A DNA stretch of 38,116 bases from Candidatus Uhrbacteria bacterium RIFOXYB12_FULL_58_10. GTDB lineage: Bacteria; Patescibacteriota; Patescibacteriia; UBA9934; GWF2-40-263. The stretch spans positions 27,937 to 66,052 of the forward strand of contig MGFA01000017.1 of NCBI GenBank assembly GCA_001791645.1. The letters are read 5' to 3'. The notes beneath the pieces were generated by a model that had not been told where the DNA came from, did not search any database, and saw only the letters and a list, made by a program, of their open reading frames with translations. Positions 1-8,405 of this stretch are shown here, piece by piece. Position numbers and translations under genes: made by a program. Numbering within the stretch: the stretch's first letter is position 1; every line of letters starts with the position of its first letter.

Positions 1-109
1 CAACCACGGAGGTGCACATGTGGTAAGCGGTGGGGGCTCTGCCGGCGACGTCTTCTCGTCGTCCGGCATCCTCTCCCCGCGGATGTCCCCGGACGTCCTC
101 AGAGAAAGC

Positions 110-139
110 AAAACAGTCCGACGTGCGTCGGACTGTTTT
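110..139 (-). terminator. Terminator of the PilB-like/TrmB operon
   Basis: A perfect 14-bp inverted repeat (AAAACAGTCCGACG, then a TG centre, then the complement) lies 20 bp past the stop of the TrmB-type gene. The arms end in A4/T4, so it can act in both directions. The 109 bases before it show no convincing gene. Confidence 0.88.
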
Positions 140-159
140 CGTTTGCGCCATCTCATTTG

Positions 160-903
160 TTATGCTCTCCTTGTCCTGTCCCATGCCGCGTTGAACAGCG
201 CCCGCATGGTGTCCGCGACTGACTTGCTTTCCAGTATCACGACCACCGGCCGTCCGATGAATGTCATCATCGAGACGAAGTCGCCGTAAATGGAGATGTC
301 TCCATGAAACTCGCCGAACGACTCGTCGAGCATCCCGTACTCCACGTCGTCGCGGCGGTGGCGGATTTCGCCGCGGTGGAGTAGCCGGAGAGTTTTAATG
401 TCCTTCCAGGATACGGCCTTGCGCGACGCCTGAATCGTTTCGGTCTCGAGATGCGCGTACACATCGTCGAGGTTTGAGATCTCGTACATGGCGCTCGGAT
501 TTGCCTTCGCGAGCTGGTCGAAGTACGCGGGCAGGGCCTCCTCGCCCTCGTATACCTTCACGGCCGGCTTGATTCCGCCGGACATAAGATGCAGCGTGCC
601 AATGGTTTGCTCAATGTCCTCGAGCGTTGTCGCGAATTTCTGCTGCTCGCCCTTGAGATATGACACGATGCGGTGCGGATCTTCGGCGATGTACAGGCGT
701 TTCTTTCCAGAAAGGGAAGACGACATGAGCCCGCGCTTTTGCAGGAGCTCGATCGCCTCATAGGCGGCCGTTCGGGAAATGCGAGCCTTCGCGGCGATGT
801 GCTGGACGGTTGACGGCCCAAGCTCGAGCGCGCCTAGGTACACTTTTGACTCGCTCGGCAGCAGGCCGACCTGAGAAAGCAATTGTTCGATGTTCTTTGG
901 CAT
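160..903 (-). CDS. TrmB-family transcriptional regulator
   Basis: 247 aa. Residues about 1-80 form a winged helix-turn-helix of the TrmB type: 'LLPSESKVYLGALELGPSTV' leads into 'RISRTAAYEAIELLQKRGL'. A helical linker with a ligand-domain-like part (about 80-247) follows. TrmB proteins are DNA-binding regulators that usually sense sugars or other small molecules; the ligand here is unknown. The gene starts only 5 bp after the stop of the PilB-like ATPase gene (909-2642), so the two are probably co-transcribed, and terminator 110-139 closes the operon. The pairing suggests control of surface or pilus functions, but that is inference. Such single-copy TrmB-like proteins are frequent in Patescibacteria. 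The family call is firm, the function is not. Confidence 0.85.
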   Translation of the reverse strand: MPKNIEQLLSQVGLLPSESKVYLGALELGPSTVQHIAAKARISRTAAYEAIELLQKRGLMSSSLSGKKRLYIAEDPHRIVSYLKGEQQKFATTLEDIEQTIGTLHLMSGGIKPAVKVYEGEEALPAYFDQLAKANPSAMYEISNLDDVYAHLETETIQASRKAVSWKDIKTLRLLHRGEIRHRRDDVEYGMLDESFGEFHGDISIYGDFVSMMTFIGRPVVVILESKSVADTMRALFNAAWDRTRRA

Positions 904-908
904 AGGAG

Positions 909-2642
909 TTATGTTCCTTCGCCGGCAACGCGCAACACTTCATCCACCGTCGTCAGGCCGTCGAGACATTTGAGCATCCCGTCCTGCTGCATGGTGGTCA
1001 TGCCTTGCGTTTTCGCGAGTTGGCGCACTTGATATTCGTCGATCTTTTCGGAGAGGGCAGATCTGATTTCGTCCGTCATAAGCAGAATCTCGTAGATACC
1101 GACGCGTCCCTTGTATCCAGAATGGTTGCATGCCTCGCATCCCTTGCCATTGTAGAACTTCCATTCCGTGGGAGGGGCGACCGTTTCGCCGGATGCCGGC
1201 GGGACGTCGAGAAGAATTTTTTTTACGCGTTCGGCCGTTTCCGCGTCGAGGACGATCTCTTCCCTGCAGTCCTGATGAATCTTGCGCGTGAGGCGTTGCC
1301 CGATAATGGCATTGAGCGCCGGAGCGAGCAAGAACGGCTTTACGCCCATGGAAATGAAACGGGGAAGCGCGCCGGCCGCGTCATTGGTATGCAGGGTGGA
1401 AAGCATCAGGTGGCCGGTGAGCGCGGCGTTGATGGACGTCTCGGCCGTTTCGAGGTCGCGAATTTCGCCTACCATCACGATGTCCGGATCCTGACGAAGG
1501 ACAGAGCGCAGCCCGGACGCGAAGGTATATTGCTTCGAGTGGTCGATTTGCGATTGATTGACTCCCTCAAGTTTGTATTCGATCGGATCCTCGAGCGTGA
1601 TGATCTTTACGTCCGGAGAGTTCAAGCGGCGCAGGACCGCGTACAACGTGGTCGTTTTTCCGGAACCGGTCGGACCCGTGGTAATGATCATCCCGTGCGG
1701 CTTGTCGATTTCATGGACCAGCTTTTTTTCCGCGACTGGACGCAGCCCAAGGCTCGCGAATTCCACGGCAATGGAGCCAGGCCGCAGGATGCGCATGACC
1801 ACGGATTCCCCCCAGTTCGTCGGAATCGTCGATACACGCACGTCCGTGTCGCCGTCTTTGAGAAAGATAGTGAATCGACCGTCCTGTGGGCGGTCGGTGA
1901 TGTTGATCTTCAGTCCGCTGATCAGCTTGATGCGTGAGACGATGCGCTTCCAGAAGTCATGCGGAAGTTCGGCAACGTCCTGGAGCACGCCGTCCACGCG
2001 GAAGCTGATCCCCACCCGATGTTCCTCCGCCTCGACGTGGACGTCGGAGGTGTTGAACTGGATGGCCGCGGCCATGACAATGGTCATGATGTCCGTGACG
2101 GACGCGTTGTTGAGCACGCGTTGGATGTCCGCGAAGGTCTTGAGCTCGCTCTTGAACCGGTTGAGCTCGTCGTCCGTCACTTTCACGCCCTTCACGATCA
2201 GCTTGATCTTCGGGAGCACGTCGTACATTTTGATGGCGACGCGCAGGGATTCTTCCGAAATTTTGTACACGCCGCCGTTGCCCTGAAGGCGTTCCGCGAT
2301 CTGAAAGACAAGCTCCTTGATTTTCGGGTCGTCCGGATTGACGGCGCCAAGTCGAAATTCAGACCCGCTGTAGAGAAAACAGACGGTTTTGAGTTCCTCG
2401 GCCTGTTCCTTTGGAATCTGACTGATGGCTTCCGGATTGATCGGGAACCCCTTCAGGCTCACATACTGGATTCCGGAGGCGGCGGCCTGGCGCTTCGTTT
2501 CGTCTTCGAGCTCGCGCAAGCGTACCTCCTTCATTTTTTCTTCGAATTTTTCCTGGACCGTCGCGTCCGGGCCGTTGGATGGCGTCTTTCCGGCAGAGCC
2601 GGATTGGATGAGGTCCTCGATGGATTGGGTAAGCTTTGCCAT
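909..2642 (-). CDS. pilB: PilB/GspE-type ATPase, first paralogue
   Basis: 577 aa, the usual length for type IV pilus assembly ATPases. An N-terminal region (about 50-150) resembles a degenerate MshEN/N1 domain. The core has 'NTSDVHVE' (about 197-204), Walker A GPTGSGKT (323-330), 'TLEDPIEY' (349-356), Walker B 'DPDIVMVGEIRD' (385-396) and the His box 'GHLMLSTLHTND' (410-421). The zinc module is unusual: the first CxxC is H456-x-x-C459, while the second is the normal C502-x-x-C505. It would power pilus polymerisation at the inner face of the membrane. It is not in the pilus cluster at 20069-25760, which has its own PilB, and is instead paired with a TrmB regulator. A -10 box (TATACT on the minus strand, 2652-2657) ends 9 nt before the ATG. 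Confidence 0.93.
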   Translation of the reverse strand: MAKLTQSIEDLIQSGSAGKTPSNGPDATVQEKFEEKMKEVRLRELEDETKRQAAASGIQYVSLKGFPINPEAISQIPKEQAEELKTVCFLYSGSEFRLGAVNPDDPKIKELVFQIAERLQGNGGVYKISEESLRVAIKMYDVLPKIKLIVKGVKVTDDELNRFKSELKTFADIQRVLNNASVTDIMTIVMAAAIQFNTSDVHVEAEEHRVGISFRVDGVLQDVAELPHDFWKRIVSRIKLISGLKINITDRPQDGRFTIFLKDGDTDVRVSTIPTNWGESVVMRILRPGSIAVEFASLGLRPVAEKKLVHEIDKPHGMIITTGPTGSGKTTTLYAVLRRLNSPDVKIITLEDPIEYKLEGVNQSQIDHSKQYTFASGLRSVLRQDPDIVMVGEIRDLETAETSINAALTGHLMLSTLHTNDAAGALPRFISMGVKPFLLAPALNAIIGQRLTRKIHQDCREEIVLDAETAERVKKILLDVPPASGETVAPPTEWKFYNGKGCEACNHSGYKGRVGIYEILLMTDEIRSALSEKIDEYQVRQLAKTQGMTTMQQDGMLKCLDGLTTVDEVLRVAGEGT

Positions 2643-2651
2643 AACGCTGCC

Positions 2652-2657
2652 AGTATA
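2652..2657 (-). promoter_or_regulatory. -10 box of the PilB-like/TrmB operon
   Basis: Read on the minus strand this is TATACT, 9 nt before the ATG at 2642. The -35 position holds only a weak TTCTTT at 17-bp spacing. The spacing predicts a leader of 0-3 nt. Confidence 0.6.
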
Positions 2658-2667
2658 TCATGGGTTG

Positions 2668-2724
2668 AAAATCAAAAGAACCAAGACCAACGGCTCATTT
2701 TTGGATCCTGGTTCTTTGGATTTT
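2668..2724 (-). terminator. Terminator of the ftsH operon
   Basis: A long imperfect hairpin. The arm AAAATC-A-AAAGAACCA (2668-2683) pairs with 2709-2724 with one mismatch. It separates the ftsH/membrane-protein unit from the PilB-like operon and overlaps the last bases of the membrane-protein gene. Confidence 0.75.
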
Positions 2725-3700
2725 ACTTTCCGGACCAGATCCGGCGTACTTTTGAAATGATCCGATTTTTTACCCCCGCGTGTTCGTAGAATTTGACCCA
2801 GACGGCATATTGGAATGTCGTCGTCGCGCCCGCGAAGGCGAAGACAAAGACAATAAGAATCGTGGCTCCGAGCATGTTGACGATCAGGAACAGGATTCCA
2901 TCCCCGATGAGCAGGGAGATTGACGCGACGACAATGAACGGGATGGACGCGATGGTGACGGCCGCGACGAATCCGAACGCCGCGAGAATCACGGCGCCAA
3001 ACAGCAGGACGCCCGTTTCGAACGCTGCCAGCCAATGAACTCGGAAAACATTGACTGCATGATGGACTGAATCGAACGCGTGGTCACCCGTTTTGACCGA
3101 ATGGACGGAAGCGAGGAGAAAGACGACGGAGACAACGATGGTGAGCGGAAACGCAATAGCGTAGGCGATGAGCGCAGCCAAGGTTCTACCGCCGGTCGCG
3201 TGCGCCACGAGCGCGAGCATAGGGAGCAGGGAAAGCAGGATGAGCAGGAGCTGCGCGGCCTTATGGAGAACGTTGAGCGCCAGCAAATGCCAGAATGAGG
3301 CCCGTCCCGCGACGGCCGCTTGAGTGTCCGAGATCGCTTTTCCCCCCGCTCCCTCGATGAGCGCCCCCTGACTGACGACCGACGCGATCACCGCGAGAAT
3401 GCCAAATGCGACTACCAGGCTCACGAATACGGTGAGACGCGACGGATCCCACCCAAGCATGTCCTGTACCAGGATGCCGAACGCATGCGCACCGGTAAAC
3501 GTGCCTTGTACCATCCCGACGTACACGTCGCGCGTGGCGCGGAGCCCCCGGAATCCCTTTGCCGCCATCTCACACGCGCCGCCCGTTGACAGCAATGCCG
3601 CGAACAAACCAAAAACCCACAACGCCTTGCGTTCCCAGGCGACGCGAAGGGCGTCGGAAAACAGGGAACGGTAAATCGTCGTGGGATATTTGGTTGGCAT
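2723..3700 (-). CDS. Polytopic membrane protein, uncharacterised
   Basis: 325 aa with about six or seven hydrophobic helices, for example 'ALWVFGLFAALLS' (about 27-39), 'VSLVVAFGILAVIASVV', 'LLLILLSLLPMLALVA', 'LIAYAIAFPLTIVVSVVFLLAS' and two more near 235-300. The tail is basic and ends 'RIISKVRRIWSGK'. The layout resembles the DUF7544/GlpQ-membrane-domain-like proteins common in Patescibacteria, but no catalytic motif is seen. It lies 9 bp behind ftsH and has a clear AGGAGG Shine-Dalgarno 3 nt before ATG, so it is the distal gene of the ftsH operon. It may be a membrane-quality or envelope protein by association only. I do not recognise the family with certainty. Confidence 0.8.
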   Translation of the reverse strand: MPTKYPTTIYRSLFSDALRVAWERKALWVFGLFAALLSTGGACEMAAKGFRGLRATRDVYVGMVQGTFTGAHAFGILVQDMLGWDPSRLTVFVSLVVAFGILAVIASVVSQGALIEGAGGKAISDTQAAVAGRASFWHLLALNVLHKAAQLLLILLSLLPMLALVAHATGGRTLAALIAYAIAFPLTIVVSVVFLLASVHSVKTGDHAFDSVHHAVNVFRVHWLAAFETGVLLFGAVILAAFGFVAAVTIASIPFIVVASISLLIGDGILFLIVNMLGATILIVFVFAFAGATTTFQYAVWVKFYEHAGVKNRIISKVRRIWSGK

Positions 3701-3709
3701 AATCCTCCT

Positions 3710-5515
3710 TTATGCGAACAGGGCCTCGAAGTCATCTTTTTCGATCGTTTCCTTTTCAAGCAAGGTGTTGGCGATCTTGTCGAGGTACTGTTTCTTTTCC
3801 TGAATGATACCACGCGCGGTTTCCATCGCGCCATGGACGAGCTTGGTAACCTGTTCGTCGATGTCCTGCGCGGTCTTCTCGGAGTAGTTGCGCGTCTCGT
3901 GCATTTCTTTGCCGAGGAAGATCATTTCCTCGCGTTCACCGAACGTGCGTGGGCCGAGTTCGCTCATGCCGTAGCGAACGACCAGTTCGCGCGCGAGGCG
4001 GTTGCAATGCTTCAGGTCGCTCGACGCGCCGGTCGTGAGGTCGCCGAACGTTTCTTGTTCGGCCACGTATCCCCCGAGCGACATCGCAAGGTCGGCCAGG
4101 AATTGTTTTCGGCGGTGGAGGCGCCGGTCCTCACTCGGAAGCTTCATGGTGTATCCTCCGGCATTGCCGCGGCTGATGATGGATACCTTGTGCACCGGGT
4201 CCGCGTCCGGCATCATTTTGGCGACCAGAGCGTGTCCGGCCTCGTGGTAGGCCGTTACCTTCTTTTCTTCCTCGTTCATGACGTAGCTTTTGCGTTCCGG
4301 TCCAAGCATGACCTTCTCAATGGAGGTGAGCACATCGTCGCCCGTGACTTCCTTTGCATTCGACCGTCCGGCGCGGATGGCGGCCTCGTTTAGAAGGTTC
4401 ATGAGGTCTGCGCCGGAGAACCCGACCGTGCGTTGGGCTACCCGACGAAGGTCGACATCGGGCGTGAGCGGCTTGCCCTTGGCATGTACCTTGAGAATCG
4501 CCTCGCGTTCGTTGATGTCCGGCAGGTCGAGCGTGACGCGGCGGTCAAACCGGCCTGGGCGCAGGAGCGCGGGGTCGAGCACGTCCGGACGGTTGGTGGC
4601 GGCGATCACGATGACGCCGAGGTTCGGCTCGAAACCGTCCATTTCTGTCAGAATCTGGTTGAGCGTCTGCTCGCGTTCATCGTGCGAACCGCCGAGGCCG
4701 GAGCCGCGCTGGCGTCCGACCGCATCGATTTCATCGATGAAGATGATGCACGGCGCAGACTTCTTCGCCTTGGCGAACAGGTCGCGCACGCGGCTGGCAC
4801 CGACACCCACGAACATCTCTACGAATTCGGAACCGGAGATGTAGTAAAAAGGAACCTCTGCCTCGCCGGCCACGGCACGAGTCAGGAGTGTCTTGCCCGT
4901 TCCTGGCGGGCCCATGAGTAGCACACCCTTCGGGATTTTTGCACCGAGGTCCGAGAATTTCTTTGGGTTTTTGAGGAACTCGACGATCTCGGAAAGTTCC
5001 TCCTTCGCTTCAAGCGCGCCCGCGACGTCCGCGAACTTCACCTGCTGCTTCTTTTCCGAAAATTCGCGCGCGCCGCTTTGCCCGAACGACATTGCCTTGT
5101 TGTTGGCGCCTTGCATCTGTTTGAGCATGAAGAAGAACAGCACCATGAGGAGCACAATGGGAAGCAGCGAGGGAAGGATGTACCCAATGATGTATCCGCC
5201 GAGCGTGTTGGTTTTCACGGTGATGCCCGCAGACTTGAGTTCATCGGCCGTCACGCCGTAGCTCACGAGCAACTCTTCGACCGTGCCGCTTCCTTGCGTT
5301 GCGGTTTTCATCTTGTTTCCGTCCGTAAGTTCCGCGGTGAGCGTGTCACCCTCAACGTCAATGGCAACGACGTCGCCCGCTTGGACGCGGCCGGCCAATT
5401 CGCCGACGGAGACCTCGGTTGGTTTGGTGCCATTTACTGAGTAGGCGGAGAAAACGACCCCGAGCACGATGACGGCAAGGAGGGCGATAATGACGTTTTT
5501 GGAAAGTGGTTTCAT
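3710..5515 (-). CDS. ftsH: ATP-dependent zinc metalloprotease FtsH
   Basis: 601 aa, near the family norm. Two transmembrane helices (about 7-25 and 108-131) flank a short extracytoplasmic domain. The AAA+ module has Walker A GPPGTGKT (202-209), Walker B 'IIFIDEID' (257-264) and the second region of homology '[20 protein letters not shown]' (306-325). The protease part has the zinc motif HEAGH (424-428), and the Asp of 'GASSDLKH' is the third ligand. FtsH is a hexameric membrane protease that extracts and degrades misassembled membrane proteins and short-lived regulators. It heads the operon with the 325-aa membrane protein. The promoter TTGACG-17-TAGAAT ends 9 nt before the ATG, so the mRNA is probably leaderless. 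Confidence 0.99.
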   Translation of the reverse strand: MKPLSKNVIIALLAVIVLGVVFSAYSVNGTKPTEVSVGELAGRVQAGDVVAIDVEGDTLTAELTDGNKMKTATQGSGTVEELLVSYGVTADELKSAGITVKTNTLGGYIIGYILPSLLPIVLLMVLFFFMLKQMQGANNKAMSFGQSGAREFSEKKQQVKFADVAGALEAKEELSEIVEFLKNPKKFSDLGAKIPKGVLLMGPPGTGKTLLTRAVAGEAEVPFYYISGSEFVEMFVGVGASRVRDLFAKAKKSAPCIIFIDEIDAVGRQRGSGLGGSHDEREQTLNQILTEMDGFEPNLGVIVIAATNRPDVLDPALLRPGRFDRRVTLDLPDINEREAILKVHAKGKPLTPDVDLRRVAQRTVGFSGADLMNLLNEAAIRAGRSNAKEVTGDDVLTSIEKVMLGPERKSYVMNEEEKKVTAYHEAGHALVAKMMPDADPVHKVSIISRGNAGGYTMKLPSEDRRLHRRKQFLADLAMSLGGYVAEQETFGDLTTGASSDLKHCNRLARELVVRYGMSELGPRTFGEREEMIFLGKEMHETRNYSEKTAQDIDEQVTKLVHGAMETARGIIQEKKQYLDKIANTLLEKETIEKDDFEALFA

Positions 5516-5524
5516 AACGGGGTT

Positions 5525-5553
5525 ATTCTAGACAAATCGAGCCGTCACGTCAA
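5525..5553 (-). promoter_or_regulatory. ftsH promoter
   Basis: On the minus strand: -35 TTGACG (5548-5553), 17-bp spacer, -10 TAGAAT (5525-5530), then 9 nt to the ATG. This is a good sigma-70-type promoter that predicts a leader of 0-3 nt. Confidence 0.82.
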
Positions 5554-5601
5554 TCGTTGCACGTCAATATTGTTGGCGCGCATGTAACATGTTGTGAATT
5601 G

Positions 5602-5610
5602 TGATATGAT
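5602..5610 (+). promoter_or_regulatory. Extended -10 promoter of the DUF3494/sortase genes
   Basis: TG-A-TATGAT is an extended -10 element with no good -35. Transcription from about 5617 would give a leader of roughly 167 nt before the ATG at 5784. That leader holds a small hairpin (GTCGG 5647-5651 with CCGAC 5661-5665) and no ORF I would support. Confidence 0.5.
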
Positions 5611-5783
5611 ATTTTTAATTCTTTGCGTCCTCAGTGCATATTTGGGGTCGGGTGTACGAGCCGACACAATGTCAGTTTTTCAAAGCATCCAGCTGATTTG
5701 TTCGAAGAGTTGTGGTTATTTCCCAGAATAACTAACAAAATCGCGTGGGCTTAACACGTAATTTGTCCTCTCTAACAAATCAT

Positions 5784-7625
5784 ATGAGACATACGAGTTG
5801 GTCTTTAGCAAGGGGAGTCTCTTTCATATTTGTCTTTAGTTTCGTCGGGATACTTGGGACGCTGGCGCCAACCGCACGGGCGGCCACGTTTCCGCCTCTC
5901 GGTGCCGCTGCAAGTTTCTCCGTACTTGCGAACACGGCAATCACGAGTGTTCCAACCTCTGTGATTTCCGGAGACGTAGGACTGAATGCCGCTGGGACGA
6001 ATTACGCGGGGCTTACCTCCGCCGAAGTTGCCGGAACGATTTATGACACGGCCGGGACCGGGCCGGATGGCGCCGCCGCGATTATTTCACCAAACGTACA
6101 GGCGAACGTTCTGACGGCGCATGGAAATATCATGGGACAGAGTTCGGACGGGAGCATCGGCCCCGCCCTTGACGGACTGGTTGTCACCCCGGGTGTGTAT
6201 GACATTGGGGCCGGGAGGCTTACTGGCGGTATTCTCACCCTGGACGGGGATGGTGTTTATATCTTTCGGGCATCAAGTGATTTCGTGACTTCCGGTTCGC
6301 TTAACTTAATCAATGGCGCGACCGCATGTAACGTTTTTTGGGACGTTGATACGCTCGCAACGATCAATGGCAGCTCGTTTGTCGGGACGATCATTGCCGG
6401 AACAGGCATTCATTTCGGTTCTGACGTGTCCTTGGACGGCCGTGCGCTCGCTCGCGGCGGCGATGTGACAATGATCAGTGACACGATCAGCGGTCCGTCC
6501 TGCGCGGCCCCTGTTTCTTCGGGCGGCAACACGAATTATTACTCAGGAACGATTACCGTCGTAAAAACGATCGTGAATGACAATGGCGGTAATAAGGATA
6601 TTGAGGATTTTTCGCTTTTTATCAATGGAATTTCAGTTGTTTCTGGAATACCAAACGCGTATGTCTTCTATAACAATGCTATTCCATATACGGTGAGCGA
6701 GACCGCAGATCCGGCATACGCGGCAACCTTTTCCGGAGACTGTGATTCGAGCGGACGTCTGTATCTGAGTCCGGCCCAAAACGCTTTCTGTTTCATTACA
6801 AACGACGACATCGGGACTCCCGTAGTCGTCCCTCCTGTTCCTCCGCTCATCGATGTCGTGAAGGTGCCGAGTCCTCTGGCGTTACCGGACGGGCCAGGGT
6901 CGGTAAAATACACATATACGCTCCGAAACGTTGGGGTGGTTTCGGTGGCCGACATCACGATGGTTGGAGATTCCTGCGAGCCTATCCAATTCGATTCTGG
7001 TGATACGAATGGGGATAACATGCTTCAAACAAGCGAAACCTGGGTGTACGATTGCACGACTACGCTCTCGGAAACGCATACAAATACCGTTGTAGCGACT
7101 GGATGGGCGAATGGATTGAGTGCCGTTGACGTGGCTAGCGCCACGGTCGTGGTAGGTATTCCCGACGTCGTTCCTCCGTTGATCCATGTGACAAAAACCC
7201 CCTCTTCGCTGACGCTGCCGGCCGGAGGCGGCTCTGTGACTTATACGGAAACCGTGACCAATCCCGGGATCGTCCCATTGCGCAGTATCGTTCTTTCTGA
7301 TGATAAGTGCGGGCCGATGCAGTTCGAATTTGGCGATGCAAACAGCAACTCTCTGCTTGAACCGGAGGAGAGTTGGGTCTATTCGTGCGACGTGGGCTTA
7401 TTGAAGACAACGACCAACGTCGCAAGCGTGAGCGGCGAGGCAAACGGCTATACGGTGCGTGACTTTGCAATGGCGACCGTCGTTGTAGCATCGGCCGTCC
7501 CCGCGTTGCCGAACACAGGCGTCATTCCGATGGAAAATGCACTCGTCGCATTTCTCGGCGCGGCTGCCGGTGCATTCGTGGCAACGCTTCTCATTCGCCT
7601 TGCGGGCAAGAGACGCAACCGGTAA
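5784..7625 (+). CDS. LPNTG-anchored DUF3494 (ice-binding-like) surface protein
   Basis: 613 aa from the ATG at 5784, which gives a clean signal peptide (1-33, ending 'TARA'). An in-frame GTG at 5745 would add 13 residues, and neither start has a Shine-Dalgarno. Residues about 36-243 are a DUF3494 domain: 'LGAAASFSVLANTAITSV', 'VISGDVG', 'GDGVYIFRASSDFVTSGS', 'ACNVFWDVD', 'GTIIAGTGI' and 'GRALARGGDVTM'. In characterised members this beta-solenoid binds ice. A beta-sandwich follows (about 255-350), then two DUF11-like repeats (about 355-565), each with a Ca-loop-like 'GDxNxDxxL'-type segment. The C-terminus is a textbook sortase signal: LPNTG (575-579), a hydrophobic helix and KRRNR. The sortase gene follows 11 bp later. 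Ice binding is inferred from the family; adhesion is an alternative role. Confidence 0.92.
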   Translation: MRHTSWSLARGVSFIFVFSFVGILGTLAPTARAATFPPLGAAASFSVLANTAITSVPTSVISGDVGLNAAGTNYAGLTSAEVAGTIYDTAGTGPDGAAAIISPNVQANVLTAHGNIMGQSSDGSIGPALDGLVVTPGVYDIGAGRLTGGILTLDGDGVYIFRASSDFVTSGSLNLINGATACNVFWDVDTLATINGSSFVGTIIAGTGIHFGSDVSLDGRALARGGDVTMISDTISGPSCAAPVSSGGNTNYYSGTITVVKTIVNDNGGNKDIEDFSLFINGISVVSGIPNAYVFYNNAIPYTVSETADPAYAATFSGDCDSSGRLYLSPAQNAFCFITNDDIGTPVVVPPVPPLIDVVKVPSPLALPDGPGSVKYTYTLRNVGVVSVADITMVGDSCEPIQFDSGDTNGDNMLQTSETWVYDCTTTLSETHTNTVVATGWANGLSAVDVASATVVVGIPDVVPPLIHVTKTPSSLTLPAGGGSVTYTETVTNPGIVPLRSIVLSDDKCGPMQFEFGDANSNSLLEPEESWVYSCDVGLLKTTTNVASVSGEANGYTVRDFAMATVVVASAVPALPNTGVIPMENALVAFLGAAAGAFVATLLIRLAGKRRNR

Positions 7626-7636
7626 TTAGCGAATCT

Positions 7637-8329
7637 GTGTTTAGGGCTCATAACCTGATATTCGCGATGGCGGTAATCGTGCTGGGAATCGCCGTCGCGT
7701 ATGTGTCTTTCCTCATTCGATTTGAATCGAACACGTCGCCCGAAATCGCCCGAGTGACCGCGGATGCGGATGCGTGGAGGATCGTTCTGGCATCTTCGTC
7801 CGCGGCCGGCCCCGCGGATTCCCCAGGTATCGGATCGTCTGAAGTTCGAGGATCATCTTCGACCAATGAGGTATTGCCAGACGGAACACCCGTGCGGATA
7901 AAAATTTTAGCCATCCACGTAAACGCGGCCGTGCAACGGGTTGCCTTGGCGGAGGATGGCTCCATGGGAGTCCCGGCACTCCCAACCGATGTCGCGTGGT
8001 ACTCCCTCGGCCCCAAGCCGGGTCAGATCGGAAGCGCGGTGCTCGCCGGACACGTTGACTGGTATGGCGGAGTGACCGGGGTATTCGCAGATCTGGACAC
8101 CCTGGCACCAGGTGACACGGTCGTGATTCTGGACGACTACGGATCCGAGATCTCGTTCGTCGTCCGCGAGGTCCGCGCGTATGGATCTGGTGACGATGCC
8201 ACGGACGTCTTTGTGTCCACAGACGGCGTGGCTCATCTTAACTTGGTGACGTGCACGGGGATATGGGACCGGGATGCCGGGCAATATACGAAACGTTTGG
8301 TCGTGTTTTCCGATAGGGTTACCGAGTAA
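7637..8329 (+). CDS. Sortase (class E/F-like)
   Basis: 230 aa from a GTG start; an ATG at 7667 is possible but would shorten the membrane anchor. An N-terminal helix (about 8-28) anchors the enzyme outside the membrane, and a Ser/Ala-rich linker leads to the sortase domain (about 80-230). The catalytic triad is visible: His139 in 'LAGHVDW', Cys206 in 'LNLVTCTG' and Arg220 in 'YTKRLVVFSD'. Sortases cleave LPxTG-type signals and join the Thr to a cell-surface nucleophile. The gene lies 11 bp behind the LPNTG protein and nothing else follows before the terminator at 8357, so it is a dedicated enzyme-substrate pair. The class (E or F rather than A) is judged from the short core and motif context and is less sure. 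Confidence 0.93.
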   Translation: MFRAHNLIFAMAVIVLGIAVAYVSFLIRFESNTSPEIARVTADADAWRIVLASSSAAGPADSPGIGSSEVRGSSSTNEVLPDGTPVRIKILAIHVNAAVQRVALAEDGSMGVPALPTDVAWYSLGPKPGQIGSAVLAGHVDWYGGVTGVFADLDTLAPGDTVVILDDYGSEISFVVREVRAYGSGDDATDVFVSTDGVAHLNLVTCTGIWDRDAGQYTKRLVVFSDRVTE

Positions 8330-8356
8330 GAACGCGCTTATCAATTTTCTCGTATC

Positions 8357-8390
8357 AAAAAACCGCTTCGCATGATGGAAGCGGATTTTT
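8357..8390. terminator. Bidirectional terminator between sortase and rpsA
   Basis: CCGCTTC (8363-8369) pairs with GAAGCGG (8378-8384), with an A-run on the left and a T-run on the right. It therefore serves both convergent genes. Confidence 0.88.
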
Positions 8391-8405
8391 GATAGGCACC
8401 TCAGC

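Noticed and set aside
1-109. Possible end of a gene or small ORF at the left edge
   Set aside because: One frame stops at 24 after only eight codons and another runs antisense to the TrmB gene; nothing can be supported from so few bases.
909-2642. Type II secretion GspE considered for the PilB-like ATPases
   Set aside because: No GspD, GspL or GspM-like genes are present and pilT with prepilin genes is nearby, so a pilus role is more likely.
3833-5440. Long plus-strand open frames opposite ftsH
   Set aside because: They mirror the G/C-rich codons of ftsH, lack start signals and overlap the recognised protein completely.
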